Shown one piece after another: positions 53,354-63,465 of a DNA stretch of 64,000 bases. The notes below the pieces were generated by a model. It was not told the origin of the DNA. It worked only from the letters and a program-made list of their open reading frames with translations, and did no database searches. Numbering within the stretch: position 1 is the stretch's first letter; the number at the start of each line of letters is the position of its first letter. The translations under genes were made by a program, and so were the position numbers. Origin of the DNA: Mesorhizobium loti (GTDB lineage: Bacteria; Pseudomonadota; Alphaproteobacteria; Rhizobiales; Rhizobiaceae); NCBI RefSeq assembly GCF_002858745.1, contig NZ_PJRO01000008.1, positions 248,001 through 312,000 on the forward strand, written 5' to 3'.

Positions 53354-53420
53354 TCTTACGATATATCTTAATTAAGATCACGCATTCGACGAGTCAAGAT
53401 ATATCTTACGATGCATCTTT
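53354..53420. promoter_or_regulatory. AT-rich PadR operator-like repeats
   Basis: In a GC-rich genome this short stretch holds TCTTACGATATATCTTA at 53354 and a near copy TCTTACGATGCATCTTTA at 53404. It also holds the perfect palindromes CTTAATTAAG (53367-53376) and AAGATATATCTT (53396-53407). It lies 20-90 bases upstream of the PadR start. PadR proteins often bind such ATAT-rich inverted repeats, so autoregulation is likely. Confidence 0.65.
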
Positions 53421-53592
53421 AACTTGCCCCCCTCTTGATCGACGCCGCCGACGCCGCTATATGGGCCGCGAAGGCAATCGCCTCTCCGTAAGCGTCTGAC
53501 GTCAAGCAACGCATCCAATCCCGGTCCTGCCGGGCTGCCCAAGAGGCGCAAGGATGCCCTGCTGTGAACCGGATCTCTTTCGGAAAACTCCC

Positions 53593-53850
53593 ATGACAAA
53601 CAACGTCACCCGTCGCAGGAAACTGCCTGCGCGCTATGCCGCCATCATCAGTCCGCTTGTTCTCTCGCTGCTGATGACCTTCATCGTCTCCTTGATTTCG
53701 ACGCTGAAGAGCCTCGGTCTCCAGCCAGCCATGCCAAGCATCTGGATGGTCGCCTGGGGTCTGTCCTGGCTGGTCGCCTTTCCAACCTTGCTCGTCGTTC
53801 TGCCGATCGTGCGCCGTGTCGTCGGCATGCTCTGCGAGCCTGCACGTTGA
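53593..53850 (+). CDS. DUF2798 small membrane protein
   Basis: The 85-residue protein has two membrane spans (IISPLVLSLLMTFIVSLIST and MVAWGLSWLVAFPTLLVVLP) with the DUF2798 pattern ending PIVRRVVGMLCEP. The function is unknown. It is divergent from the PadR gene, with the PadR operator-like repeats between them, so it may be a PadR target. A strong terminator with a TTCG loop follows directly. Confidence 0.82.
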   Translation: MTNNVTRRRKLPARYAAIISPLVLSLLMTFIVSLISTLKSLGLQPAMPSIWMVAWGLSWLVAFPTLLVVLPIVRRVVGMLCEPAR

Positions 53851-53852
53851 GC

Positions 53853-53878
53853 GGAGGTGCTTCGGCACCTCCCCTTTT
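53853..53878 (+). terminator. Rho-independent terminator with TTCG tetraloop
   Basis: The arms GGAGGTGC and GCACCTCC (53853-53872) enclose TTCG, an extra-stable tetraloop, and are followed by CCTTTTC. It begins three bases after the DUF2798 stop. Confidence 0.88.
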
Positions 53879-54201
53879 CAAGCCAGATGAAGCAGCACTT
53901 CCCGCCGATGCGGAAGATTGCGGTGCTCGAAGAGATAGATGCCTTGCCATGTGCCGAGCCCGAGACGGCCACCGCTGACGGGGATCGAGATCGACACCGT
54001 CGTCAGCACGCTCTTGATATGGGCCGGCATGTCGTCTGCGCCTTCGAAGCGGTGAACGAGATAGTCCATGGACGGATCGTCCGCCGGAGGCACCAGCCTG
54101 CGAAAGAAGGCTTCCAGGTCGCGCCTCACATCCGGGTCGGCATTCTCCTGAACCACAAGGGAGCAGGACGTATGCCGCACAAACGCGGTCAACAGCCCCA
54201 T
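53878..54201 (-). CDS. YjbQ/UPF0047 family protein, start codon uncertain
   Basis: From the only in-frame ATG (54201) this gives 107 residues with the family motifs FVRHTSCSLVVQENADPDVR and LGTWQGIYLFEHRN. YjbQ proteins show thiamine-phosphate-synthase-like side activity; the true role is open. The reading frame continues upstream with sequence that also fits the family (QKQLAITTRGPGLYEVV), so the real protein should be about 30 residues longer. No ATG, GTG or TTG is there; a CTG at 54291 is the best candidate. The dispersed repeat begins at 54306, so its insertion may have replaced the original start. Confidence 0.82.
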   Translation of the reverse strand: MGLLTAFVRHTSCSLVVQENADPDVRRDLEAFFRRLVPPADDPSMDYLVHRFEGADDMPAHIKSVLTTVSISIPVSGGRLGLGTWQGIYLFEHRNLPHRREVLLHLA

Positions 54202-54305
54202 GGCTATCCCAGCACTGGCAACAAACCGTACGACCTCATAGAGCCCCGGACCTCTGGTCGTGATGGCGAGCTGTTTCTGGGTGCCGACCAGTGTTCCAGC
54301 GCCGC

Positions 54306-54409
54306 TAGAGCGTTTCCGTTTTTCACGGTAGCGCGGAAACGCTCTATCCCTTTGTTTTTACGCAATTCCGGACGGAAAACCGTGACACACCTTTCCTGGA
54401 ATTGCTCTA
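54306..54409 (+). repeat. Dispersed ~100-bp repeat, copy E
   Basis: The copy reads TAGAGCGTTTCCG, hairpin to CGGAAACGCTCTA, then GCAATTCCGGACGGAAAACC and an end CTGGAATTGCTCTA. Its last three bases (CTA at 54407) are the TAG stop codon of the minus-strand LysE gene. On the left it reaches to about fifteen bases before the possible CTG start of the YjbQ gene. It fills the whole space between these genes. Confidence 0.85.
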
Positions 54410-55021
54410 TTGCTGCGTGGTCAGGGCCAGCTTTGCGCTCAACGCCACGAAGGCAGCGGCGAAACTGCGCCTCAGCCATGTCATCACGCGCACGCTGCCG
54501 ACGATGCGGTCGCGCACTGAAGCCGCGCACAGGCCATAGATAGCGAAGATGATGAATGTAGCCGCCATGAACACGCCCGACAATTCCAGCATGCGCGCCA
54601 GCACGTTGGGTTCGTTCGGCGCGATGAACTGCGGCAGGAAGGCCACGAAGAAGATCGAGAGCTTAGGATTGAGCACGTTGATGAGCACCCCATCGACCAG
54701 GACCTGGCGCACACTGCGGGCGTCGGGCTTCGTCTCCACTTTCAGGGCGCCATGCTCACGCAGGCTCTGCCAGGCCATATAGAGCAGATAAGCGACGCCG
54801 GCATATTTCACGACCTCGAAGGCGATTGCGCTGGCGTGCAGCAGTGCTGCCAACCCGGTCAATGCGGCCACCAGATGCGGCACGATGCCCAGAGTGCAGG
54901 CGAAAGCAGCCAGCACGCTTGCCCGCCCGCCGCGCGAGAGCCCGGCAGCGAGCGTATAGACGACGCCGGTGCCCGGCGAAGCAACGATGATCAAAGTGGT
55001 GAGCAGGAATTCGGGGGACAT
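54407..55021 (-). CDS. LysE-family translocator
   Basis: The 204-residue protein has six membrane spans and the LysE/RhtB pattern: LLTTLIIVASPGTGVVYTLA at the N terminus and LVDGVLINVLNPKLSIFFVA in the middle, with the NPK turn. It probably exports an amino acid or homoserine-like compound across the inner membrane. It starts nine bases after the AraC-type regulator gene, so the two are co-transcribed. Its TAG stop is provided by repeat copy E. Confidence 0.9.
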   Translation of the reverse strand: MSPEFLLTTLIIVASPGTGVVYTLAAGLSRGGRASVLAAFACTLGIVPHLVAALTGLAALLHASAIAFEVVKYAGVAYLLYMAWQSLREHGALKVETKPDARSVRQVLVDGVLINVLNPKLSIFFVAFLPQFIAPNEPNVLARMLELSGVFMAATFIIFAIYGLCAASVRDRIVGSVRVMTWLRRSFAAAFVALSAKLALTTQQ

Positions 55022-55030
55022 GGCGTCTCT

Positions 55031-55924
55031 TCACCTGAGCCGTTCGGTTGAACCTTGCTGACGTACCACACTTGGCGACGCGCCATAAAGTCCGCGAAAC
55101 TGGCGGACGAAATGTGAGCGCGAAGCATAACCGGCTGCATTGACGGCGGCGGTAACATTGCCCTCGCCCCTGGCAAGGACATTATGGGCAAGCTGCATCC
55201 GCGTGGCAGCAAGCACCGCCCTGAGCGAAGTGCCTTCATCCGCAAGCCGCCGCCGCAGCGTCGATGCACCCATGCCGAGCGCCTGGCCAAGCACCTCGGC
55301 CGTCCACCGCCGCGCGGGTGCAGCAGCGACGAGCAAGGCGATGCGTTCCGGCAGCGAGACTTCGAACAGCCAGGCCGCGGCCGGCACGTCGCGCAGCAGA
55401 AGCAGCACTTCGGCCAGCCGATGCTCGGCCAGCACCGCGGCATGGCCCGATGCGGCGAGCACCGGGGCGGCATGAGAAAGTGCCGCAACCAGGTCTTCCG
55501 TCAGCGGCACGCGCAGATCGAGCCCTGCGGCGGGCCCCCTGAGCGGCCGGCCGAGGCGACGCACGGTTTCCGGCACATGGTCCACCTCGACGATGAGCGA
55601 TTCATAGATGCCGCTTGTCTCGGCAGGAACGTTGACGACATCGAAGGCCCGGCCATGCGGAAAGATGAAGACGTCACCGGCTTCGAAGCGCTGCCCGGCA
55701 TCGCCCAGCCAGATTTCTTTGGAGCCGCTGAGCACGATGCCGATCAGCGGCTTGTCGTTGACGATGCGGGCAAGCCGCTCGGCTGAGAAGCAGCAATAAC
55801 TGAACAGCTGCCGCCCGTGCGGATGCATGCCGGGCTGCTTGTGCGGCCGGCCGGGATCAAGCGCCAAAGGGCGCAACGCCTGCAGCAGACGCCCGGCAAG
55901 GTTTTGCGACTGCATGTCGTTCAT
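55031..55924 (-). CDS. AraC-family transcriptional regulator
   Basis: The 297-residue protein has a cupin-like N-terminal sensing half (FEAGDVFIFPHGRAFDVVNV) and a C-terminal double helix-turn-helix (LGMGASTLRRRLADEGTSLR, then AGYASRSHFVRQFRGLYGAS). The ATG at 55924 was chosen; a GTG at 55951 would extend it by nine residues. It precedes the LysE gene in an operon, suggesting it controls an export response. Confidence 0.88.
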   Translation of the reverse strand: MNDMQSQNLAGRLLQALRPLALDPGRPHKQPGMHPHGRQLFSYCCFSAERLARIVNDKPLIGIVLSGSKEIWLGDAGQRFEAGDVFIFPHGRAFDVVNVPAETSGIYESLIVEVDHVPETVRRLGRPLRGPAAGLDLRVPLTEDLVAALSHAAPVLAASGHAAVLAEHRLAEVLLLLRDVPAAAWLFEVSLPERIALLVAAAPARRWTAEVLGQALGMGASTLRRRLADEGTSLRAVLAATRMQLAHNVLARGEGNVTAAVNAAGYASRSHFVRQFRGLYGASPSVVRQQGSTERLR

Positions 55925-56075
55925 GGCCGAACCTAGCCAACCATACTGCACGCCGCAACACGATTGAGCGTTTCAGGCACAAGAATACAGCGCTTCGGGC
56001 ACTCGCGCGGAAACCTGGCCTGTAGAACGCCAACCGGATGGCTTGGCCATCCACCACCAATGCAGGACCATGGCT

Positions 56076-56906
56076 ATGTTCAGAAATTTCATTCTCGCGG
56101 CGGCCATCGCCGGCACCGCAACCATCGCAGACGCAGCGCCGCAGGTTGAGTTGTGGCGTCTCGACTGCGGCCGCATCGCGGTCAACGATCTCAGCGTCTT
56201 TTCCGACACTTTCGCCTATGCGCGCGAAAAGAAGACACTCACCGACAGTTGCTACGTCATTCGGCACGGCGCCGACTACATGCTGTGGGATACCGGCCTT
56301 CCTGCCGCCTTGCTCGGCAAGCCGTTGGCCCCCGGCGAGGTGCTGGCGCCAACCCTCGATCGCACGGTTCCGGATCAACTCAAGGAAATCGCCATCAAAC
56401 CGGAAGCCATCAGGCTGATCGGCATCAGCCACTATCATTTCGACCACGTCGGTCAGGCCGCCGATTTCCCGAAGGCACGCCTGATGATCGGCAAGACCGA
56501 CCTGGAAGCCTTGAAGGCAAGCCCGGCTCCCTTCGGCGCCGACCCTTCCCTGCTCACGCCCTGGCTCAGCGGAGGCGCGCCGCTGGACACAGTCGAAGGT
56601 GACAAGGACGTCTTCGGCGACGGCTCGGTTGTCATGCTGTCGGCGCCCGGCCACACGCCCGGCAGCCATGCACTGCTGGTCCGGCTCGCCGAAAAAGGCC
56701 CTGTACTGCTCAGTGGCGACGTCGCTCATTTCGAAAAACAGTTCGAGACGGGCGGAATTCCACCTTTCAACACCAACCGGGCCGAAAGCCTTGCCTCTAT
56801 GGCACGACTGCAGGCGATGGCCAGGACGCTTGGCGCCACGCTGGTCGTCCAGCACGACGCCGACGATATCGCCAAGCTGCCGGCTTTCCCGACAAGCGCG
56901 AAATGA
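56076..56906 (+). CDS. Secreted MBL-fold hydrolase (AHL-lactonase-like)
   Basis: The 276-residue protein has a signal peptide (MFRNFILAAAIAGTATIADA) and a metallo-beta-lactamase fold with the zinc motif HYHFDHVGQ and the later H in APGHTPGSH and D in SGDVAHF. The layout with an N-terminal WDTGLP and NxxHF-like block resembles N-acyl homoserine lactonases. Export would place a quorum-quenching enzyme in the periplasm. AGGA at 56064-56067 sits eight bases before the ATG at 56076. Substrate is inferred only from resemblance. Confidence 0.78.
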   Translation: MFRNFILAAAIAGTATIADAAPQVELWRLDCGRIAVNDLSVFSDTFAYAREKKTLTDSCYVIRHGADYMLWDTGLPAALLGKPLAPGEVLAPTLDRTVPDQLKEIAIKPEAIRLIGISHYHFDHVGQAADFPKARLMIGKTDLEALKASPAPFGADPSLLTPWLSGGAPLDTVEGDKDVFGDGSVVMLSAPGHTPGSHALLVRLAEKGPVLLSGDVAHFEKQFETGGIPPFNTNRAESLASMARLQAMARTLGATLVVQHDADDIAKLPAFPTSAK

Positions 56907-56921
56907 CCAAACCTAAAAGAC

Positions 56922-56949
56922 AACCCGGCCAATGACTTGGCCGGGTTTT
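56922..56949 (+). terminator. Rho-independent terminator
   Basis: Perfect 11-base arms AACCCGGCCAA and TTGGCCGGGTT around the loop TGAC are followed by TTTT. The hairpin lies 16 bases after the stop of the MBL-fold gene. Confidence 0.88.
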
Positions 56950-57188
56950 CCGAATCCGTCCTCGAGATCGTTGAATCAATTTCTCCGATCGAGCTGCCGT
57001 TTGCGGCCGGTCAAGGAGAAAGCGAAAAGACCCACAAAGCGTCACTTCCATTCATCACCAAACTGCCGCACTGTTGCCTTTGGGTATTGGGTGTCGTTGT
57101 CCTCGCGTTTTGACGAAACCCACCCTTGCGCCCTCCCGCTATCACGATCGAGCCGACCACCACTGCGAGAGGCGCTGGCGCAATTCTC

Positions 57189-57869
57189 ATGTCGGTAATT
57201 TCGGAGGGCGCGCGTGCCGATTTGCCCCTGGGCGTCGGCGCGTCCTGCCTGCTGCACCTGTTGTTGCTGGCCAGCTTGATGCTGCTCCCCATCCCCCAAG
57301 CACTGCGACAGCCGCCGATCGAAAGCATCAAGGTCAACTTCGTGCCACCGCCGCAGCCGCCTGAACCGGCACCGCAAGGCAAACCAGTCGCGACGCCCAA
57401 GGCCGAGCCACCAGGTGCTCCCGCAACGCCCCCCGTCATGCAGGCGCCGCTCCCGACGTCTGCCCAGCCGCCGATGGTCAAGGCGGAAAAACTCTATTCC
57501 GCGCAGGTTCTCGCCGATCCGCGCAGCCGCGGCGCGCGCAAGGCCCTGCCCCAACTAGCGCCGCAGGAGCGCGTCGTACAGCTCTGCAACATAGAGGCTT
57601 TGGCACAATTGCGTCGGCGGCAAACCGGCCTCCAGCCCGATCTGGTCATCCCCTACGCAATGGAGGATGTGAGAATCCGAGGCCAGACACTCGAGGCAGG
57701 CGGAGCGGCTATACGCAGCAAGAAGCGTTGGTACACGCTGCAGTTCAAGTGCGAAGTCGCGCTGGACATCAAGACGGTCGTTGCATTCGAATTCCGGCTC
57801 GGTGTCGAGATTCCACGGGAACAATGGGCAGATCACGATCTGACTTTGGACGACAGCCCCGCCGATTGA
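57189..57869 (+). CDS. DUF930 membrane-anchored protein
   Basis: The 226-residue protein has one N-terminal membrane span (GVGASCLLHLLLLASLMLLP), a Pro/Ala-rich periplasmic linker, and the DUF930 domain (LCNIEALAQLRRRQTGLQPD, then YTLQFKCEVALDIKTVVAFE). Two cysteines could form a disulfide. The Pro-rich single-span layout recalls TonB-like proteins, but the DUF930 end is different. The ATG at 57189 was preferred over 57126 as it sits close to the span. Function unknown; typical for Rhizobiales. Confidence 0.78.
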   Translation: MSVISEGARADLPLGVGASCLLHLLLLASLMLLPIPQALRQPPIESIKVNFVPPPQPPEPAPQGKPVATPKAEPPGAPATPPVMQAPLPTSAQPPMVKAEKLYSAQVLADPRSRGARKALPQLAPQERVVQLCNIEALAQLRRRQTGLQPDLVIPYAMEDVRIRGQTLEAGGAAIRSKKRWYTLQFKCEVALDIKTVVAFEFRLGVEIPREQWADHDLTLDDSPAD

Positions 57870-57900
57870 ACCGGCCAACATTCCGCCCGAGAAATCGCCT

Positions 57901-58152
57901 TCAGCCTTTCGGCCGAATGCACTTCTTGTCGCGAAACAGCGCCCATTCCTCACAGATGCGGCCATTCGGCAGATGGCAATAGCCGGTCTGGTTGCCGCTG
58001 GCATCCGAGAGGATCTTGGACTTGCCGCCGATCCTCACGCAATGAACCGAGGCCGGATTGGCCATGCCGATCTTCTTGGCGGCGAACGCACCCTCGATTG
58101 CCATGAGTGGCAAGGCCACAAGGCAAGCGACAGTCATCAGGAAAGTGCGCAT
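57901..58152 (-). CDS. DUF333 secreted protein
   Basis: The 83-residue protein has a signal peptide (FLMTVACLVALPLMAIEGAFA) and a DUF333 domain: MANPASVHCVRIGGKSKI, then GYCHLPNGRICEEWALFRDK. The NPAS-x2-C pattern is typical of this small exported family of unknown function. GGAGGG lies before the ATG. It is followed by, and lies next to, the rpoD terminator on the same strand. Confidence 0.86.
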   Translation of the reverse strand: MRTFLMTVACLVALPLMAIEGAFAAKKIGMANPASVHCVRIGGKSKILSDASGNQTGYCHLPNGRICEEWALFRDKKCIRPKG

Positions 58153-58162
58153 CGGTGACCCT

Positions 58163-58194
58163 CCAAAGAAAAAGCCCGGGGCTTGCCCGGGCTT
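58163..58194 (-). terminator. Rho-independent terminator of rpoD
   Basis: The arms AAGCCCGGG (58172-58180) and CCCGGGCTT (58186-58194) form a GC-rich hairpin; on the minus strand it is followed by TTTTCTTTGG. It lies seven bases after the rpoD stop. Confidence 0.88.
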
Positions 58195-58201
58195 GGTCGT
58201 A

Positions 58202-60226
<2,025 letters not shown>

Positions 60227-60525
60227 TCTAAGTCTTCTCCAGACGGCCATCCAAAGGGCCGCTTCGCTGCTGACAAATCAGTTGCGCTCGTTCACAAACG
60301 CTTCCGCCAAGCCAGTACCTGCTTCTCACTTAAGTCCAGATTAACCCTGATATCTGTGGCGGGTTTCCGTTCCCGTCCAGTGCATACATCGTCATTTAGC
60401 GCCGATGCCGGGCATGGGTTAACGTTTCGAATCGTCCTGATTCCGTCATTCTGCCAGAAGGTCAAGCGCCTCTCGCATGATTCGCCTTAAAAAAGCGAAT
60501 CAATTAGGCGCGCCTGATTGATTGG
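60227..60525. other. rpoD leader region between dnaG and rpoD
   Basis: This 299-base gap must hold the rpoD promoter and the dnaG end. The only clear structure is a hairpin at 60479-60501 (arms GATTCGC and GCGAATC, with an A/T-rich loop) about 25 bases after the dnaG stop. It could be a weak terminator or processing site. No gene is seen. Confidence 0.45.
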
Positions 60526-62457
60526 CTATGCCCTGCCCGCCCGGCCGGAGGATACGCCAAACCCTTCGATCAATGCCTCTGTTGCCTGCACGTCGCGGAA
60601 CTGCGTCTGGATCTCGACCAGATGCCGGTAATTCTCTTCTGTGGGATCACTGGCGAGCGCCGCTTCAGCCTGCTTCAGCTCCCTATGTAATGTGCGTTGG
60701 CTGCGGTGCAAGTGCAACACCTGGTTGAAGGCGTCGCGCGCATCGTCAATCGCCGCGCTTTCCAGGGCCGGCCATTGCCTGGTGCGCCGGATCAGTGCCA
60801 CTGCACGCTCCCAGACTTCCCGGCAGCCAATGCGATCGATCACCTCGATGATGGTATCGCGATCACTGGCCTGGTCGTGCGCGAGCGCATCGAGCAGTGC
60901 GCCATGCAGCCTGCGCAGGTCGCTGTTGGCAAGGTCGAGGAATTCGACATGCTCGAAATTCTCATCGATCAGTGCCGGGTGATTGACGAGCGCCACCATC
61001 ACGGTCGCTTCACGCACCGACATCACATCGCCGGCGCGCTTCACCAGCGCCGAGCGGCCAAGGCTCTCGGTAATCGCATTGCGCCCGGCAGCGGCGGCTC
61101 CGCGCGACCATTGGCCGCCCTGCCGGCCGCCTTGGCCTCGTTCGCCCGGCCGCGACGGGCGCGCGCTGCGTTGCGGTGCAAAGAAGCCCTGCACGCGCTC
61201 GCGCATCTCCTGTTGGTAGTGATAGCGGACACTTTCGTCACGGATGCGGCTGGTGATCTCGCGCAGCGTCTTTTCGAGCTCAGCCCGACGCTCAGGCGTC
61301 TCGAACACGTTGCCGGCGGTTTCGCGCGTCCAGATCAGGTCCGCCAGTGGCCGCGCTTCGGCAAGCACGGTACGGAAGGCATCCGGCCCTTCGGCCTTGA
61401 CCAGGTCGTCGGGGTCCTTGCCTTCAGGCAGCAGCGCAAAACGCGCGGTGCGCCCCGCCTGGATTGTCGGCAGGATAAGATCAGCCGCCCGCCAGGCGGC
61501 TTTGAGGCCGGCTCCATCGCCATCGAAGCACAAGACAGGTTCACCCGACATGCGCCAGAGCAATTCCATCTGGTTTTCGGTGAGCGCCGTGCCGAGCGGC
61601 GCCACCGCATTCTCGAAGCCCGCCTGTGCCAGCGCGATCACGTCCATATAACCTTCGACGGCGATCACCGTACCGCCGCGAGCCAATGCCTTGCGGGCAC
61701 GCGCGAAATTGTAGAGCACGTTGCCCTTGTGAAAGAGCTCGGTCTCGGGAGAGTTGAGATATTTCGCCGACACGTCCGCCGACATGGCACGTCCGCCGAA
61801 GGCGATGATGCGCCCGCGCGAATCCGGGATCGGAAACATGATGCGGTCGCGGAAACGATCGTAGGAAACCGGGATGTCATCGCCGAACACCACCAGCCCA
61901 CAGGCTTCGATCTGCGCCTTCTCGATGCCTTTCGAGGCCAGGAATTCTTTCAGCGCGTTGCGGCTGTCCGGCGCGAAGCCCAGCCGGAACGACTGCTGCG
62001 TCGCCGGCGTCAGGCCGCGGTCGCGCAGGTAGGCACGCGCCTTGGCCCCTTCGGATCCATGCAGCCGCTCCTGAAAGAAGGACGTCGCCATTTCCATGAC
62101 GTCGGTCAGGCTGGCGCGCTGTTTTTCGCGCTGCTCCGCCTGTTCGTCGCGCGCCGGCATCGGCACGCCGGCCATATCGGCGATGCGCTCGACCGCTTCG
62201 GGGAAGCTCATGCCGTCCAATTCGGTGAGAAAGCGGAAATGGTCCCCCGAAACGCCGCAACCGAAACAGTGATAGCGCCCCTTCTTGTCCTCGCAATGAA
62301 AAGAGGGAGACTTCTCACCATGGAACGGGCAGCAGCCCCAATAATCACCGCGCGGGACGTTGGTCTTCTTCCTGTCCCACGCCACGCGCTGGCCGATCAG
62401 CGAGGAGATCGGCACGCGGTCGCGTATCTCGTCGAGGAAGGTTGGGGGAAAGCGCAT
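60526..62457 (-). CDS. dnaG: DNA primase DnaG
   Basis: The 643-residue protein has the N-terminal zinc ribbon (C43, H46, C64, C67 in CPFHGEKS and CFGCGVSGDH), the primase core with FGGRAMS, the TOPRIM block near residue 270 (VIAVEGYMDVIALAQAG, then CFDGDGAG) and a helicase-binding C terminus. It makes RNA primers for replication and binds DnaB. The start at 62457 (MRFPPTFLDEIRDRV) is the family start. It is upstream of rpoD on the same strand. A 789-residue plus-strand open frame over it is a shadow. Confidence 0.96.
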   Translation of the reverse strand: MRFPPTFLDEIRDRVPISSLIGQRVAWDRKKTNVPRGDYWGCCPFHGEKSPSFHCEDKKGRYHCFGCGVSGDHFRFLTELDGMSFPEAVERIADMAGVPMPARDEQAEQREKQRASLTDVMEMATSFFQERLHGSEGAKARAYLRDRGLTPATQQSFRLGFAPDSRNALKEFLASKGIEKAQIEACGLVVFGDDIPVSYDRFRDRIMFPIPDSRGRIIAFGGRAMSADVSAKYLNSPETELFHKGNVLYNFARARKALARGGTVIAVEGYMDVIALAQAGFENAVAPLGTALTENQMELLWRMSGEPVLCFDGDGAGLKAAWRAADLILPTIQAGRTARFALLPEGKDPDDLVKAEGPDAFRTVLAEARPLADLIWTRETAGNVFETPERRAELEKTLREITSRIRDESVRYHYQQEMRERVQGFFAPQRSARPSRPGERGQGGRQGGQWSRGAAAAGRNAITESLGRSALVKRAGDVMSVREATVMVALVNHPALIDENFEHVEFLDLANSDLRRLHGALLDALAHDQASDRDTIIEVIDRIGCREVWERAVALIRRTRQWPALESAAIDDARDAFNQVLHLHRSQRTLHRELKQAEAALASDPTEENYRHLVEIQTQFRDVQATEALIEGFGVSSGRAGRA

Positions 62458-62536
62458 GGCGATCATATAAGCACGACCATCCGAACTGGCTATCGCAATC
62501 GCCGGCAATGCCCGGTTTTCACAGACCGCACCGGTA

Positions 62537-62567
62537 CGAAAAAAGGCGGCCCAGTTTGGGCCGCCTT
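62537..62567 (-). terminator. Rho-independent terminator of the RcnB-like gene
   Basis: Arms AAGGCGGCCCA and TGGGCCGCCTT (62543-62567) enclose GTT; on the minus strand the stem is followed by TTTTTTCG. It lies twenty bases after the stop of the RcnB-like gene and before dnaG. Confidence 0.88.
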
Positions 62568-62586
62568 CGTTGAAAAGAGTTCCGGC

Positions 62587-63015
62587 TTAGCGCGCGGCAA
62601 GCACGCCAGCAATCAAACCACTCGCGATGCCGACGAGCAGATATTCGTCGCCAACACGAATCCACTGCTGGCCGGAGCCCGGGCGACGCAGACCGTAACG
62701 ATGGTAGTCGCGGATGCCCTGGTGGCGTTTCCATTCGCGATAACGCTGGCCGGCTTTCCAGTGCGGCTCACGCACCACTTCCCTGCGCACGATCACGCGC
62801 TTTTCGACGCTGCGGCGTTCGTGGCGATTGTCATAGCGCCGATCGCCGTGACGCCGCTCTTCATAACGACGGTCCTTACGGACAGGTTCCTGCCACTGAA
62901 CCGTGGTGACATTCGACTGCGGCACGCTGATCGACGCGACCGGCGCGGCAAAGCCTTGCAGGGTCGATGCCGCCAGCATCGAAACGGCCATGGCCGACAG
63001 AATAAGACGTTTCAT
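62587..63015 (-). CDS. RcnB-family secreted protein
   Basis: The 142-residue protein has a signal peptide (LILSAMAVSMLAASTLQGFA) and a basic, Arg/His-rich mature part (RRYEERRHGDRRYDNRHERR), ending with the RcnB-type block GQQWIRVGDEYLLVGIASGL. In E. coli RcnB is a periplasmic factor in nickel/cobalt tolerance; the rhizobial homologues are mostly uncharacterised. GAGGAG precedes the ATG at 63015. A terminator follows. A palindrome CATTAC-aatttc-GTAATG lies about 70 bases upstream. Confidence 0.83.
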   Translation of the reverse strand: MKRLILSAMAVSMLAASTLQGFAAPVASISVPQSNVTTVQWQEPVRKDRRYEERRHGDRRYDNRHERRSVEKRVIVRREVVREPHWKAGQRYREWKRHQGIRDYHRYGLRRPGSGQQWIRVGDEYLLVGIASGLIAGVLAAR

Positions 63016-63465
63016 GGGTGTGACTCCTCGTTTGTACACACGATGGAAATAGAGTTCACAACATGAACCAAAACTGAATACCAGCATTACAATTTCGTAA
63101 TGAACATAGGCTGTTAGAGATCTTTTCGTACCTTAACCAGGTTCCACCTTCATCTCTTTCACTCCGGCGCGATGCTGCCATTTGCAACGCGATAGCCAGC
63201 TTGTGCGTTTCATGTTGGATGATGGCGTCGCATGTTCCGTCATGTCCAAATCCGACACTGGCCGCCGCTTGTCGGAACATGGCTGAGCCAACAGCAATTT
63301 ATTATCCGGCTAATGTAAGAATCGGCTGTTTTGCGCTATATATGAACCTATGAATCGCGCTATTTCAGATCGGGCCGGCGCCAGTTTGCTGCCACCGGCC
63401 TCACCCCTATTCGCAAATCACCGCGGATTGCGGTCTTCTGTGCGCTACACGCCGAGGATGCATTC
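63016..63465. other. Divergent intergenic region before the cotransporter
   Basis: This 450-base region lies between divergent genes and is relatively AT-rich. It contains a palindrome CATTAC-AATTTC-GTAATG (63085-63102) near the RcnB-like gene and an inverted repeat CATGTTCCG / CGGAACATG (63231-63239 and 63273-63281). These are possible operators or a hairpin. No coding region was supported. Confidence 0.45.

Noticed and set aside
60697..63066. 789-residue open frame on the plus strand
   Set aside because: It covers dnaG and the RcnB-like gene in reverse and has no recognisable domain.
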